Positions 17,271-27,216 are shown, numbered from the stretch's first letter. The stretch is DNA of 64,000 nucleotides from Rhodococcus yunnanensis NBRC 103083 (GCF_001895005.1 NZ_BCXH01000009.1:1-64000), one strand, 5' to 3'. The notes: generated by a model not told the origin, from the letters alone. Translations and numbers: made by a program.

Positions 17271-19103
17271 TTACGCTTCCAACCGCTGCTTCAGTGCGTC
17301 GAACTCGTCCTTGATACCGGTCGGCAGTTTCTCGCCGACGAAGTCGAACCACTCCTCGATCAGCGGGATCTCGGCCTTCCACTCGTCGACGTTCACCGCG
17401 AGAGCCTCGGCGACGTCTTCGACGGTGGTATCGAGTCCCGAGATGTCGAGTGCGTCGGCGGTGGGCACGACACCGATCGGAGTTTCGACGCCTGCAGCCT
17501 TGTGCTCGATGCGCTCCACGATCCATTTCAGGACGCGGGAGTTCTCACCGAATCCTGGCCAGAGGAAGCGCTTGTCGTCACCGCGGCGGAACCAGTTGAC
17601 GTAGAACACCTTCGGAAGCTTCGACTCGTCGGCGTTCTTGCCGAGGTCGATCCAGTGCTGGAAGTAGTCACCGACGTTGTAGCCGAGGAACGGCAGCATC
17701 GCCATCGGATCGCGGCGGATGGTGCCGACCTTGCCCTCGGCGGCCGCGGTCTGCTCCGAGCCGACGGTGGCGCCCATGAACACACCGTGCTGCCAGTCGC
17801 GAGCCTCGGTGACCAACGGGACGGTCGTCTTGCGACGTCCACCGAAGAGGATCGCCGAGATCGGCACGCCCTTGGGGTCGTCCCACTCGTCGGCCATCGA
17901 CGGGCACTGAGCCATCGGCACGCAGTACCGCGAGTTGGGGTGAGCGGCAAGCGAATCGGACTCCGGAGTCCAGTCGTTGCCCTTCCAGTCGATGAGGTGC
18001 TGCGGGTCGCCTTCGAGGCCTTCCCACCACACGTCGCCGTCGTCGGTCATCGCGACGTTGGTGAACACCGAGTTGCCCTGATCGATGGTCTTCATCGCGT
18101 TGGGGTTCGAGTCCCAGTTGGTGCCGGGTGCGACGCCGAAGAATCCGAACTCGGGGTTGACGGCGTAGAGGCGACCGTCCTCGCCGAAGCGCATCCAGGC
18201 GATGTCGTCGCCGATGGTCTCTGCGCGCCAGCCCGGAATGGTCGGCTGAATCATCGCGAGGTTGGTCTTGCCACATGCGGACGGGAACGCCGCCGCGATG
18301 TAGTACGCCTTGTCCTCCGGCGAGATGAGCTTGAGGATCAGCATGTGCTCGGCGAGCCAGCCCTCGTCGTGCGCCATGGCCGAGGCGATGCGCAACGAGT
18401 AGCACTTCTTACCGAGTAGAGCGTTGCCGCCGTAACCAGAGCCGAAGCTCCAGATCTCGCGGTCCTCCGGGTAGTGCGTGATGTATTTGGTGTCGTTGCA
18501 CGGCCATGCGACGTCGTCCTGGCCTTCGGCGAGCGGTGCGCCGAGCGAGTGCAGTGCTTTGACGAAGAATCCGTCGGTTCCGAGCTTCTCGAGTACCGCC
18601 GCACCCATACGAGTCATGACGCGCATCGACACCACGACGTATTCGGAATCGGTGATCTCGACGCCGAGCTTGGGGTCGTCCGCACCGAGCGGTCCCATAC
18701 AGAACGGGACGACGTACATGGTGCGTCCGCGCATGCTGCCGCGGTAGAGACCGGTCATGAGCTCACGCATCTCCGACGGGTCCATCCAATTGTTGGTGGG
18801 ACCGGCGTCGATTTCACGCTTGGAGCAGATATAGGTCCTCGACTCGACACGTGCGACGTCGGAGGGGTCGGAGTTGCCCAGGAACGAGTTCGGCTTCTTC
18901 TCGTCGTTCAGACGGGTGAACGTCCCGGCGTCGACCAACTGAGTGGTGAGTCGTTCCCACTCCTCGTCGGAACCGTCAGCAAAAACCACCCGATCCGGCT
19001 CGGTGAGTTCTGCTACCTCCTGAACCCAGGCAAGGAGCTCCCTGTGCTGGGTGGGAGGTGCGGCGTCAGTGCCGTTCAAACCGGGAATGGTCGCTGAGGT
19101 CAT
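17271..19103 (-). CDS. pckG: Phosphoenolpyruvate carboxykinase (GTP)
   Basis: This is a 610-residue enzyme of the GTP-dependent class. It converts oxaloacetate and GTP to phosphoenolpyruvate, CO2 and GDP, the first committed step of gluconeogenesis. Visible motifs are the P-loop-like [13 protein letters not shown] with its reactive Cys, the metal-site region [34 protein letters not shown], and [19 protein letters not shown] precedes ATG 19103. The length equals that of the mycobacterial enzyme (Rv0211). It is cytoplasmic and monomeric in its family. Confidence 0.97.
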   Translation of the reverse strand: MTSATIPGLNGTDAAPPTQHRELLAWVQEVAELTEPDRVVFADGSDEEWERLTTQLVDAGTFTRLNDEKKPNSFLGNSDPSDVARVESRTYICSKREIDAGPTNNWMDPSEMRELMTGLYRGSMRGRTMYVVPFCMGPLGADDPKLGVEITDSEYVVVSMRVMTRMGAAVLEKLGTDGFFVKALHSLGAPLAEGQDDVAWPCNDTKYITHYPEDREIWSFGSGYGGNALLGKKCYSLRIASAMAHDEGWLAEHMLILKLISPEDKAYYIAAAFPSACGKTNLAMIQPTIPGWRAETIGDDIAWMRFGEDGRLYAVNPEFGFFGVAPGTNWDSNPNAMKTIDQGNSVFTNVAMTDDGDVWWEGLEGDPQHLIDWKGNDWTPESDSLAAHPNSRYCVPMAQCPSMADEWDDPKGVPISAILFGGRRKTTVPLVTEARDWQHGVFMGATVGSEQTAAAEGKVGTIRRDPMAMLPFLGYNVGDYFQHWIDLGKNADESKLPKVFYVNWFRRGDDKRFLWPGFGENSRVLKWIVERIEHKAAGVETPIGVVPTADALDISGLDTTVEDVAEALAVNVDEWKAEIPLIEEWFDFVGEKLPTGIKDEFDALKQRLEA

Positions 19104-19427
19104 CTAACTCTCCTGGGGTGAGCCGGAACCGGATCCAACGTCGTCCACTGCTGGGCAATACAGCGGCGCGACGCAGACCTGATTGTTCCCCTGGGTGGGG
19201 ACCTGCCCGATCACTCGATCTGCGTATACAGCATCATACTGGTCACGTCAAACCCAGGACACGGGCGCCGGGTGTCCTGGTCCCAGGTTAACGCCGGAAG
19301 TTGCCAAACCGGAATCAGGGTGTTGTCCGATTGGTCACAAGAACGATTCAGCTACTGGAAAGTAGGCGTTCAGATGCTCCGAGCTGCCATGATTCCATGT
19401 CTTGACATTAAATTCTTTCCGTGAATT
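19104..19427 (-). other. 324-bp intergenic region with putative pckG promoter
   Basis: There is no gene in this stretch. Read on the minus strand it holds TTGACG (complement of 19247-19252), an 18-bp spacer, and TATACG (complement of 19223-19228). This is a reasonable sigma-A-type promoter that would give a leader of about 110 bases for pckG. A TTGACA on the plus strand (19402-19407) has no suitable -10 and no gene to serve. I see no clear operator or riboswitch. Confidence 0.4.
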
Positions 19428-19733
19428 CTAGGGGAACAGCTCTTCTGAAGCCGATTGTTCCCACCGGGCGGTGCCGTCCGCGGCCCTGAATATGGCCCAG
19501 GATTCGTAATGACCACCACGTCCGAAACTGCTGAACGTATCCGTCACACCATCGGCATCTCGGTCGGTTGCCACCGTCACCCCGGCGTCGGTGGTGGACA
19601 CGCGCGTCTCGAACAGGCCGTCACCGTCCACGTCGAACAGTTCGACGACGGCAGCTACCGAATGCTCCTCGAAGGCACAAGCGTCGAGTCCGGATGAATG
19701 CAGGCCGGGAACGATTGCATCGTCGATATCCAT
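19428..19733 (-). CDS. Small protein with two DxDxDG calcium-type loops
   Basis: This is a 101-residue acidic protein with no signal peptide. Two EF-hand-like loops are visible: D34-V-D36-G-D38-G-L-F-E42 and D57-R-D59-A-D61-G. They are followed by an aromatic stretch (GGHYESWAIF) and an ADGTARWE segment. ATG 19733 shares one base with the TGA of the upstream GTPase gene (TGATG), and GGAG lies 9 bases before it, so it is probably translationally coupled to the two GTPase genes. Proteins with DxDxDG tandem loops bind calcium or are structural repeats. I do not recognise a named function. Confidence 0.7.
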   Translation of the reverse strand: MDIDDAIVPGLHSSGLDACAFEEHSVAAVVELFDVDGDGLFETRVSTTDAGVTVATDRDADGVTDTFSSFGRGGHYESWAIFRAADGTARWEQSASEELFP

Positions 19734-21274
19734 CAGCGAACACTCCGATCTTCTTTCATGACCCCGAAACCATCTATATGTTTCGACGCACGGAAGATGC
19801 CTACGGTTCCCCCCGAATGCGCGATCGGGAACTTCTCCACACCTCGGTCGAGGGCCGCCAGATCTCGATCGCACGCGGCCAACACACCGGCGCGGCGTTC
19901 GGCGGCAGATCGCAACTCGGCCTCCACCCGTTCGAGATCGGATTCGGCGGTGCGCAACGATGATCTGACCGATTCGCTCGACGCTGGTACGAACACCGAT
20001 TCCACGGCCAGAACCCGCGCAAGAGCTGCCTGCTCCCACGACGACTTGGCCGACGCGGCTGCGTCGGCGGACCACGTTCGAAGGTGCGCACGGTCGGCGA
20101 TCAGTGCCCTCGATCGCACCAGCCACCACGCCGACAGCGCTCCGACCAGCAGCGACATCGGTAGGATCACCAAGTCCAGGGCCGGCACCGTGGACAGCGG
20201 CGACACCGCAATTCGCCCCAGGCCCACACCCGCCGATGCTCCGACGACGACCATGACCCTGTCCTCGACGCCTTTCGTGCGCGCAGCGGGTTCGACCGAT
20301 TCGGCCGGCAAATCCTCGTGTGCGGGAATGTCGACGCCGAGCTCGAGGTCGTCGGCGATCGCCCGCATCCGCACCGTCAGTCGTGAGTCGACACGCTCGC
20401 GCCCCTGCGCGAGTTGCTCGATCAGGTGCGAGGACAGGTGCTTCGACTCCGACCTCGCCGCCGTGGCGATGGATTCCCGTGCCCGTGACGCGAATCCGCG
20501 CGTCTCCTCGTTGATGTCGTGGATCGACTCGGCCCTGGCGAGTTGCAGTCTGCTGCGCAGTGTCGCCGTGCGTTCGGCCCGCTCGCGGTCACGCCGGTCC
20601 GTCAGTCGCGCGCGTTCGGCTCGCAGACCCGCCGTGCTCGACGCGCTCGTCACGGCACGCGCCTTGTTCACGATCTCGTGTCTCGCCCCAGCGGCCGCAG
20701 CATGCACCGACGCGTGGAATTTCCGTCGACGCGCCACATCGATGGACTGCGCAGACGCCGAGACGACGAACGCAGCGAGCTCCTCGATTCCCGATTCCTC
20801 GTACAGTTCGCGTCGAACATCGGGGTCCACGGCGATGCGGGAGCGTTCGGCGAGTGCGGCAGAGGTGGCCCAGAACGACACGTCCACCGCCCGCGGAACC
20901 AGCTCTGCGATGGAGGACGCCACCACACGTGCGACCGAACGCCACTCGCGGTGCACGTCGATCTTGTTGACGACGACGGCCACGGCGGTCGACTCCAGCG
21001 CGGGTGTCAGTTCCGCCAATGCGCGACGACCGATCGGCGCCGCAGCGTCGAGAACGAACACCACCGCCGCAGCGGATGCGACATCGGGACTGTGTTCGAG
21101 TGCGTCGCCTGCGCTGCGCTCGAGCTGAGTGCGCAGCGCCGACACTCCTGATCCGGCGATGCCCGTGATGTGCACACCGCGCGGCGTCACGCGCGCGGCG
21201 CGGGCGATCCCGTCGAGGCCCGCCGGGTTCCACCGCCGTAGAACACTGTTCAGGTCGGCGGGAACGTCGATCAC
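19733..21274 (-). CDS. Dynamin-like GTPase family membrane protein with degenerate P-loop (Rv0210-like)
   Basis: The protein has 513 residues from GTG 21274, which overlaps the upstream stop as GTGA with GAGGA before it. The nucleotide-binding region is atypical: in HITGIAGSGVSALRT the P-loop Lys is Val44 (GIAGSG-V-S), whereas the base-specificity motif NKID (103-106) is intact. The long helical central part is rich in Arg, Glu and Ala. A hydrophobic hairpin (VMVVVGASAGVGLG, then VILPMSLLVGALSAWWLV) lies near residues 340-400, and more helices follow. This is the layout of bacterial dynamin-like proteins that act on membranes. GTP hydrolysis by this copy is doubtful; it may pair with the intact upstream partner. 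Confidence 0.78.
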   Translation of the reverse strand: MIDVPADLNSVLRRWNPAGLDGIARAARVTPRGVHITGIAGSGVSALRTQLERSAGDALEHSPDVASAAAVVFVLDAAAPIGRRALAELTPALESTAVAVVVNKIDVHREWRSVARVVASSIAELVPRAVDVSFWATSAALAERSRIAVDPDVRRELYEESGIEELAAFVVSASAQSIDVARRRKFHASVHAAAAGARHEIVNKARAVTSASSTAGLRAERARLTDRRDRERAERTATLRSRLQLARAESIHDINEETRGFASRARESIATAARSESKHLSSHLIEQLAQGRERVDSRLTVRMRAIADDLELGVDIPAHEDLPAESVEPAARTKGVEDRVMVVVGASAGVGLGRIAVSPLSTVPALDLVILPMSLLVGALSAWWLVRSRALIADRAHLRTWSADAAASAKSSWEQAALARVLAVESVFVPASSESVRSSLRTAESDLERVEAELRSAAERRAGVLAACDRDLAALDRGVEKFPIAHSGGTVGIFRASKHIDGFGVMKEDRSVR

Positions 21275-22287
21275 GCGCGCATCCTCAGGTAGCCCCTCGA
21301 TACCGCGAAGAAGGCCCGGCGGTGACTGGGGTCGACCGCCGAACACGCGCGTCGATGCCATTCCAGAGCCGCATCCACCGGAGAGCCGACGGGCTCCGCC
21401 ACGTTCGTCGTACGTAGGGCCGACCGCATGATGACGAGCACTGCCTCGTCGGACGCGAGGTACTCCTCCAGTCTCTCGCTCACCGCCGGGAACTGGACGG
21501 CGAGCTCGGTCAGCCGGTGCGCCAGCCTGCCCGCTCGATCGACACGAACACCGTCGATGCTCGATCGAACTGCGTCCATCATCGGCGCGAGACCGCTGAC
21601 CTCGGCCAGCCTGCGGCGCAGAAAAACATCGTTGCGAGCCGGATCCTCTCGAAGCGCCTCGACGACGGTACGGACCCCGAGCATCTCGATCGCGTCGACG
21701 AGATCGTGCCTGTCCTGCCTCGACAACGACGAGTCGGCGAGCTCGAACCGCTCGGGCGTCAGCAGCGCGGACTCGGCGATGGCCACGAGACCGTCGCGTA
21801 GCCCCGCGAACGTGACAGGTCGGCCGCCGAGCACCGTCCGCGCGATGGTGCCCGTCAACGGCAGGACCGGAACCCCTACGGCCTCCGTCAGTCGCTCGAC
21901 CGCACCGGGGACGTCGTCGACGGTGTCGGCCTTGGCCAGTACGACCACCGGGCACGATGCAGCCGCGATGACGTCGACGTCGGCGGCCTGCACGCCACCG
22001 GCGAGCACATGGATCAGTACGTCGCCGTCGAGAATCGGATCGGGTGACCGCGGAACGTCGACGGCCGCGGACTCGGTGGTCTCCACGTCCGGGCCCGTCA
22101 GTTCCTCGTGGTGATCGAGGACGGCACGCACCGTCGACTTCCCGACACCCACGCGACCCGTCACTTGCACGCGGATCCGCGTGAAACACCGATCGAGCGC
22201 CGTGGACACCTGATGGCCGAGCTCGCCGTCGCGTACCGACAGCTCCGAAGCCAGCCGTCGTAGACGCCCCTGATCCACACCGTTCAT
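21271..22287 (-). CDS. Dynamin-like / P-loop GTPase (Rv0209-like)
   Basis: This 338-residue protein has a good P-loop VTGRVGVGKSTV (44-51) and a G4-type motif AKAD (118-121). Between them, SPDPILDGDVLIHVL stands where the DxxG switch is expected. The C-terminal two thirds are helical with many Arg and Glu residues. It has no obvious membrane segment, unlike its downstream partner. It is the first gene of a three-gene coupled operon (4-bp overlap with the second). Bacterial dynamin pairs in which one partner is catalytic are known; a role in membrane remodelling or division is inference from the family. Confidence 0.8.
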   Translation of the reverse strand: MNGVDQGRLRRLASELSVRDGELGHQVSTALDRCFTRIRVQVTGRVGVGKSTVRAVLDHHEELTGPDVETTESAAVDVPRSPDPILDGDVLIHVLAGGVQAADVDVIAAASCPVVVLAKADTVDDVPGAVERLTEAVGVPVLPLTGTIARTVLGGRPVTFAGLRDGLVAIAESALLTPERFELADSSLSRQDRHDLVDAIEMLGVRTVVEALREDPARNDVFLRRRLAEVSGLAPMMDAVRSSIDGVRVDRAGRLAHRLTELAVQFPAVSERLEEYLASDEAVLVIMRSALRTTNVAEPVGSPVDAALEWHRRACSAVDPSHRRAFFAVSRGYLRMRA

Positions 22288-22468
22288 CGAGATCCCCCCG
22301 GTGCGGCTTCGGGCCGCGAACGACAGGTCCCCACCCGTCGCGGCATCGCACCGGTGGCAATTCTGACATACGACGCCGACAGAATTCCTGCCGTGGAGGG
22401 GCCCTGGCCTGCACCGACATCAGAAGTCTCAACTTCAACTCGAGACCCATCTGTCACACACTCGCTCG

Positions 22469-23224
22469 ATGGGCGACAATGGACCCGTGAACGACGCACG
22501 GAGCACCACCCAGAACCTCCAGCCGGGGGACGAGACGGCCCCCGAACGAGGGTCCCGGCTCTACCCACGAGTGACGAGTTTCAGGTCGAGACGTGGTGCT
22601 CTGACCGAGGCCCAGCAGACCACCTGGGACGCACTGTGGCCGACCATCGGCCGCGACGTCGCCGACGACAAGATCGACGTCGACGCCTGGTTCGGCAGGT
22701 CCGCGCCGGCAATTCTCGAGATCGGATCCGGAACCGGCACCGCCACCACCGCGATGGCGACGGCCGAGCCGCACGTCAATCTCATGGCCGTCGAGGTCTA
22801 CCGCCCAGGTCTCGCGCAGACACTGCAGCAGATCGAACGCCAGCACATCGACAACATCCGCCTTCTGCGGGGTGATGCGATGGACGTTCTCGAGAACATG
22901 CTGACCTCGGAGTCGTTGACCGGAGTCCGCGTATTCTTTCCTGATCCGTGGCCCAAGGTTCGCCACCACAAGAGGCGGCTGCTGCAGGGACCGACGTTCG
23001 CGATGATCGCCGACCGGTTGAAGCCGGGCGGCGTTCTGCATGTCGCGACCGATCACGCGGAGTACGCGGAATGGATTGCCGAGGCCGGGAACGCCGAACC
23101 GGCCCTGTCCGTTCTCGACTGGGAATCTCCGATGACACACGAGCGTCCGGTCACCAAGTTCGAGGGCAAAGCCCAGCTTGTCGGCAGTTCGGTGACGGAG
23201 CTTATTTGGGGGAAGAGCAGATGA
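22469..23224 (+). CDS. trmB: tRNA (guanosine(46)-N7)-methyltransferase TrmB
   Basis: This 251-residue SAM enzyme forms m7G46 in the variable loop of tRNA. The SAM motif is ILEIGSGTGTATTAMA, motif IV is VFFPDPWPKVRHHKRRL and the C-terminal substrate loop is HVATDHAEYAEW, all diagnostic of TrmB. The N-terminal basic stretch LYPRVTSFRSRRGALTEAQ contacts tRNA in the family. ATG 22469 is used; GTG 22487 is an alternative. It is divergent from the GTPase operon and overlaps the NYN gene by 4 bp, the same order as in mycobacteria (Rv0208c-Rv0207c-Rv0206c). Confidence 0.95.
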   Translation: MGDNGPVNDARSTTQNLQPGDETAPERGSRLYPRVTSFRSRRGALTEAQQTTWDALWPTIGRDVADDKIDVDAWFGRSAPAILEIGSGTGTATTAMATAEPHVNLMAVEVYRPGLAQTLQQIERQHIDNIRLLRGDAMDVLENMLTSESLTGVRVFFPDPWPKVRHHKRRLLQGPTFAMIADRLKPGGVLHVATDHAEYAEWIAEAGNAEPALSVLDWESPMTHERPVTKFEGKAQLVGSSVTELIWGKSR

Positions 23225-23928
23225 TGAGCGCCAGCGCAGACGTTTCGGAGACCACGCTCGACCCGATACCCGCACTCGACACAGGTGATTCTCGACACAC
23301 CAAACGTGTCCTTCTGGTGTGGGACGCACCGAATCTCGACATGGGACTCGGCGCCATTCTGGGCGGACGCCCGACGGCCGCGTACCGGCCTCGCTTCGAT
23401 GCGCTGGGGCGATGGCTTCTGCAGCGAACGGCCGAACTGTCCGCGAACGGCACGACGACGCTCGAACCCGAGGCAACGGTGTTCACCAACATCGCGCCCG
23501 GCAGCGCCGACGTCGTTCGCCCGTGGGTCGAGGCGTTGCGTAACGTGGGATTCGCGGTGTTCGCGAAGCCGAAGGTCGACGAGGACAGCGACGTCGACGC
23601 CGACATGCTCGACCACATCGAGTTGCGTAATCGTGGTGGCGGGCTTGCCGGTGTCATGGTCGCGTCCGCGGACGGCCAAGCGTTCCGCGAACCGTTGGAA
23701 AGCATTGCCGCAACGGGTGTACCCGTCCATGTGCTCGGATTCCGCGAGCACGCAAGCTGGGCGGTCACCTCGGAGACCTTGGATTTCCTCGACCTGGAGG
23801 ACATTCCCGGGGTCTTCCGCGAGCCATTGCCGCGGGTGAGTCTCGACTCCCTGCCGGACGAGGGCGCGTGGTTGCAGCCGTTCCGCCCACTGTCCGCCCT
23901 GCTCGTCGGGCGCCAAGGAGTTTCTTAA
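23221..23928 (+). CDS. NYN-domain (PIN-like) protein, Rv0207c-like
   Basis: This 235-residue protein has the NYN/LabA-like PIN-fold features. An N-terminal strand with an acidic metal ligand (VLLVWDAPNLDMGLGAIL) is followed by a middle DEDSDVDADMLDHIEL and the strand AGVMVASADGQAF, giving clustered Asp residues as in Mg-dependent ribonucleases. ATG 23221 overlaps the trmB stop (ATGATGA). The GTG of mmpL3 follows immediately after its TAA, so trmB, this gene and mmpL3 are very likely cotranscribed. The RNA target, if any, is unknown. Its strict linkage to mmpL3 across mycolate-producing genera is notable. Confidence 0.85.
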   Translation: MMSASADVSETTLDPIPALDTGDSRHTKRVLLVWDAPNLDMGLGAILGGRPTAAYRPRFDALGRWLLQRTAELSANGTTTLEPEATVFTNIAPGSADVVRPWVEALRNVGFAVFAKPKVDEDSDVDADMLDHIELRNRGGGLAGVMVASADGQAFREPLESIAATGVPVHVLGFREHASWAVTSETLDFLDLEDIPGVFREPLPRVSLDSLPDEGAWLQPFRPLSALLVGRQGVS

Positions 23929-26900
23929 GTGTTCGCCAGATGGGGAGATCTCGTGTACCGCTTGCGGTTCACGGTCATCGGAGTCATGGTGGCGGGGCTT
24001 CTCGGCTTCGCTGCGTACGGGCTGGATCTGAACGATCATTTGAGCCAGAGCGGCTGGGACGACCCCGGATCCGAGTCGGTGCAAGCATCCCGGCTCGCCG
24101 ATCAGACCTTCGGGCGGGACACTCAGGGCGACGTCATCGTCCTGTACTCGGCGCCCGCGGGTAAGACGGTCGACGACCCCGAGTTCAACTCCAAGGTCGT
24201 CGGCAGTCTCAACTCGCTCGTCGCCGATCACCCCGACCAGATCGCCAAGATCAACGGCACCTACTTCAAGGTGGACGGTGCAGTCAGCGTCGGAGCCCTG
24301 GCAACCCAGGACAAGACGCACGCCATCGCCAGCATCGCCATCGTCGGCGACGACGACACGCAGCTGACCAACAACTTTCAAGAAATCAAGGACGTCTTCT
24401 ACATTGACGGCGTCGACGTCCAGGTGACCGGCCTCCAAGCTGTCGCAGGGGCGTTGCAGTCGACCATGGCCGGTGACATCCACCGCATGGAGCTTCTCGC
24501 CATCCCCGCCGTCGCGGTGCTGCTGTTCTTCATCTTCGGCGGCGTCGTGGCCGCCGCGCTACCGCTCATCGTCGGCGGTCTCACCGTCGTCGGCGCCAAC
24601 GGCATCGTGAAGGTGTTCACCAACTTCACCGAGGTCAACAGCTTCGTCGCGCCCGTTGTCTCTCTCGTCGGGCTCGGACTTGCCATCGATTACGGGCTCT
24701 TCATCGTGTCGAGATTCCGAGAAGAGCTGGGCGACGGCTATTCGACCAAGCAAGCCGTGCGCCGATCGGTCATGACCGCAGGCCGAACGGTCGTCTTCTC
24801 GGCGACGATGATCGTCGCTTCGCTCGGTGGCCTGTTGCTCTTCCCTCAGGGTTTCCTGAAATCCGTCGCCTACGGGTCGATCGCCACGGTCGCCCTCGCC
24901 GCGCTGACCGCGATCACGATCCTGCCCGCGATGCTCGCCATCCTCGGCCCACGCGTCGATGCACTCGGCCTCAAGTTCATGCGCAAGACCAAGTCGTCCG
25001 AGGAAATCGAGAACGGCATGTGGGGCAAGCTGACCCGCTGGGTCATGCGCAACCCGCTCAAGGTCACCATCCCCATCGTCCTCGGCCTCGTGCTGCTGAC
25101 GCTGCCGGTCGGCAACATCAAGTTCGGCGGCATCAACGAGACGTACCTCCCGCCGGACAACGTCACTCGACAGGCTCAGGGTGAGTTCGACGAACTCTTC
25201 CCGGGCCAGCGCACCGAGCCGCTCAAACTCGTCATCGAGAACGCGCAGGGAGCCAACCTCGCCGCGATCACCAAGCAGGCCAACCAAGCGCCTGGACTCG
25301 TGGAATCGTTCTCCCCCACCGGCGCCAGCAAAGACGGAGTCATCGTCTTCAAGGCAGGCCTCGTCGACCGCAACGACTCCAAACCTGCGATCGACTACCT
25401 GCGCAGCATCGACGTCCCCGACGGCGCGACCGTGTCCGTCACCGGAACCCCGGCGATCGAGCAGGACAGCATCGCCGCGCTGATCGACAACCTCCCGCTC
25501 ATGGCGATCCTGGTCGTCTTCGTCGTCACATTGCTGATGTTCCTGACGTTCGGATCGTTGGTGTTGCCGATCAAGGCCGTCCTGATGACGACGCTCGGAC
25601 TCGGCGCGACGATGGGCATCCTGACGTGGATCTTCATCGACGGCAACGGTGCGAGCTTCATGAACTTCACACCGGGGCCGATCATGGCACCCGTATTGGT
25701 GCTGATCATCTCGATTGTGTTCGGGCTCTCCACGGATTACGAAGTCTTCCTGCTCTCCCGCATGGTCGAGGCGCGCGAGAAAGGCGCGTCGACGAGCGAA
25801 GCCATCCGCATCGGGACCTCACACACCGGCCGCATCATCACCGCAGCGGCGCTCATCCTCATCGTGGTGACCGGGGCATTCGCGTTCTCCGATCTGGTGA
25901 TGATGAAGTACATCGCCTACGGCATGATCGCCGCACTGATCATCGATGCGACCCTCATTCGCATGTTCCTCGTCCCCGCGACGATGAAACTGCTCGGTGA
26001 CGACTGCTGGTGGGCACCGCAGTGGATGAAGCGGATCCAGCAACGACTCGGACTCGGCGAGACCATCCTCGAGGACGAGTTGATGCCGCAGGACGTTCCC
26101 GAACTCGCGACCGTGGGAGCAGCGCGGACATCGACCGTCCGTCCCCCTGTGCGCACGGCACCACGGCCGGACGAGCCGCTGACCGAGCCGATTCCCGTCG
26201 TCGCGCCGTCGGGTTCCGGGCCGATCCGTGCCACTCACGTGGCCAAGGAAACCGAACGACGATCGGTCACCGGCAAGCCTGAGAAGGCACCGCAAGAACA
26301 ACCGCAGGCCCAGGTGGTCCGTCCCAGCACACCGATCGCACCGCCCGTCCCCGACGAGCAGCCTCCAGCGCGGACGCAAGCACCCACCACGCGGGAGACC
26401 GTGCAGCCGACTCGCGCATCCGGTGTGGGGCGCCCGACCAGCCCGGACCCTCGCTCCATCGAGAGTTGGCTCGCGGACCTCCGGGCACCGTCGGAGAAGC
26501 CCCGCACATCCGCAACCCCGACCGACGCTCCCTCGAACAACGACCAGGTAGTGGCCAACGGTTCTTCCGCGCGCAACGGGTACGGGCACGCAGGCACCAA
26601 CGGGCACTCGCCGTACACGAACGGTTCCTCGAACGGCAGTGCAGCCAACGGCAGTGCAGCCAACGGCAGTGCGACCAACGGCAGTGGCACCAACGGCAGT
26701 GGCACCAACGGCAGTGGCACCAACGGCAGTGGCACCAACGGCAGTGGCACCAACGGCAGTGGCACCAACGGCAGTGGCACCAACGGCAGTGGCACGAATG
26801 GCAGTGCAACCAACGGCCGCGGGGCCACCACGAACGGCACCGGCGGTCTGCGCGGATACAGCACCGGTTCGAGCGGATCTTCCGATGCGGGCTCGGAGTC

Positions 26901-27216
26901 CACACGGAGGAGCACCCCGAGCGAACCGCAACCGCGGTACGACGCGTCGACGCGCAATGCGCCACCGCGCCGGCCCGAGCCTCCCCGCCAGGCCGAGCCA
27001 CCTGCTAGGTCCGAGCAGCCTGCTCGGCCCGCCGAGCCGACGCGTCGGGAACCGGAACCCGGCAACGCCGAGAGCACTCCGTTGCCGACGTCGCGCGCAA
27101 GTCGCCGAGCCAACCCCGAGACACCGGAGTCGGATGACGAGGATCGCGGGCGTCACCGCGGTGGTCAGCAGGCGTTGAGCGTCAGTGAGTTGCTGGCGCG
27201 AGAGCGAAGGAAATAG
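23929..27216 (+). CDS. mmpL3: MmpL3-type RND transporter (trehalose monomycolate flippase)
   Basis: This 1095-residue RND protein has two homologous halves of about six membrane segments, each with a periplasmic porter domain. The proton-relay Asp-Tyr pairs are at D254-Y255 (LAIDYGLFIVSRF) and D603-Y604 (LSTDYEVFLLSRM), the equivalents of D256/Y257 and D645/Y646 of the M. tuberculosis protein. MmpL3 moves trehalose monomycolate across the inner membrane and is essential in mycobacteria. The cytoplasmic tail from about residue 710 is unusually long, rich in Pro, Arg, Asn, Gly and Ser, and contains a pentapeptide repeat block. The GTG start directly abuts the NYN gene. Confidence 0.95.
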   Translation: MFARWGDLVYRLRFTVIGVMVAGLLGFAAYGLDLNDHLSQSGWDDPGSESVQASRLADQTFGRDTQGDVIVLYSAPAGKTVDDPEFNSKVVGSLNSLVADHPDQIAKINGTYFKVDGAVSVGALATQDKTHAIASIAIVGDDDTQLTNNFQEIKDVFYIDGVDVQVTGLQAVAGALQSTMAGDIHRMELLAIPAVAVLLFFIFGGVVAAALPLIVGGLTVVGANGIVKVFTNFTEVNSFVAPVVSLVGLGLAIDYGLFIVSRFREELGDGYSTKQAVRRSVMTAGRTVVFSATMIVASLGGLLLFPQGFLKSVAYGSIATVALAALTAITILPAMLAILGPRVDALGLKFMRKTKSSEEIENGMWGKLTRWVMRNPLKVTIPIVLGLVLLTLPVGNIKFGGINETYLPPDNVTRQAQGEFDELFPGQRTEPLKLVIENAQGANLAAITKQANQAPGLVESFSPTGASKDGVIVFKAGLVDRNDSKPAIDYLRSIDVPDGATVSVTGTPAIEQDSIAALIDNLPLMAILVVFVVTLLMFLTFGSLVLPIKAVLMTTLGLGATMGILTWIFIDGNGASFMNFTPGPIMAPVLVLIISIVFGLSTDYEVFLLSRMVEAREKGASTSEAIRIGTSHTGRIITAAALILIVVTGAFAFSDLVMMKYIAYGMIAALIIDATLIRMFLVPATMKLLGDDCWWAPQWMKRIQQRLGLGETILEDELMPQDVPELATVGAARTSTVRPPVRTAPRPDEPLTEPIPVVAPSGSGPIRATHVAKETERRSVTGKPEKAPQEQPQAQVVRPSTPIAPPVPDEQPPARTQAPTTRETVQPTRASGVGRPTSPDPRSIESWLADLRAPSEKPRTSATPTDAPSNNDQVVANGSSARNGYGHAGTNGHSPYTNGSSNGSAANGSAANGSATNGSGTNGSGTNGSGTNGSGTNGSGTNGSGTNGSGTNGSGTNGSATNGRGATTNGTGGLRGYSTGSSGSSDAGSESTRRSTPSEPQPRYDASTRNAPPRRPEPPRQAEPPARSEQPARPAEPTRREPEPGNAESTPLPTSRASRRANPETPESDDEDRGRHRGGQQALSVSELLARERRK
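26632..26811 (+). repeat. Twelve 15-bp tandem repeats inside mmpL3 (NGSGT block)
   Basis: Twelve in-frame copies of a 15-bp unit (AACGGCAGTGGCACC and close variants) encode NGSAA twice, NGSAT, eight times NGSGT, and NGSAT. The central copies are near-identical, which suggests recent slippage expansion. The block lies in the cytoplasmic tail, so length changes would keep the frame. It is a likely site of strain-to-strain length variation. Confidence 0.95.

Noticed and set aside
19402-19430. Plus-strand TTGACA promoter
   Set aside because: No acceptable -10 at 16-19 bp and no plus-strand gene downstream; the plus-strand frames there are shadows of the GTPase operon.
19733-22450. Single 905-residue minus-strand frame across both GTPase genes
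   Set aside because: Its first third is the out-of-frame shadow of the 338-residue GTPase gene. The real second gene starts at GTG 21274 with a GTGA overlap.
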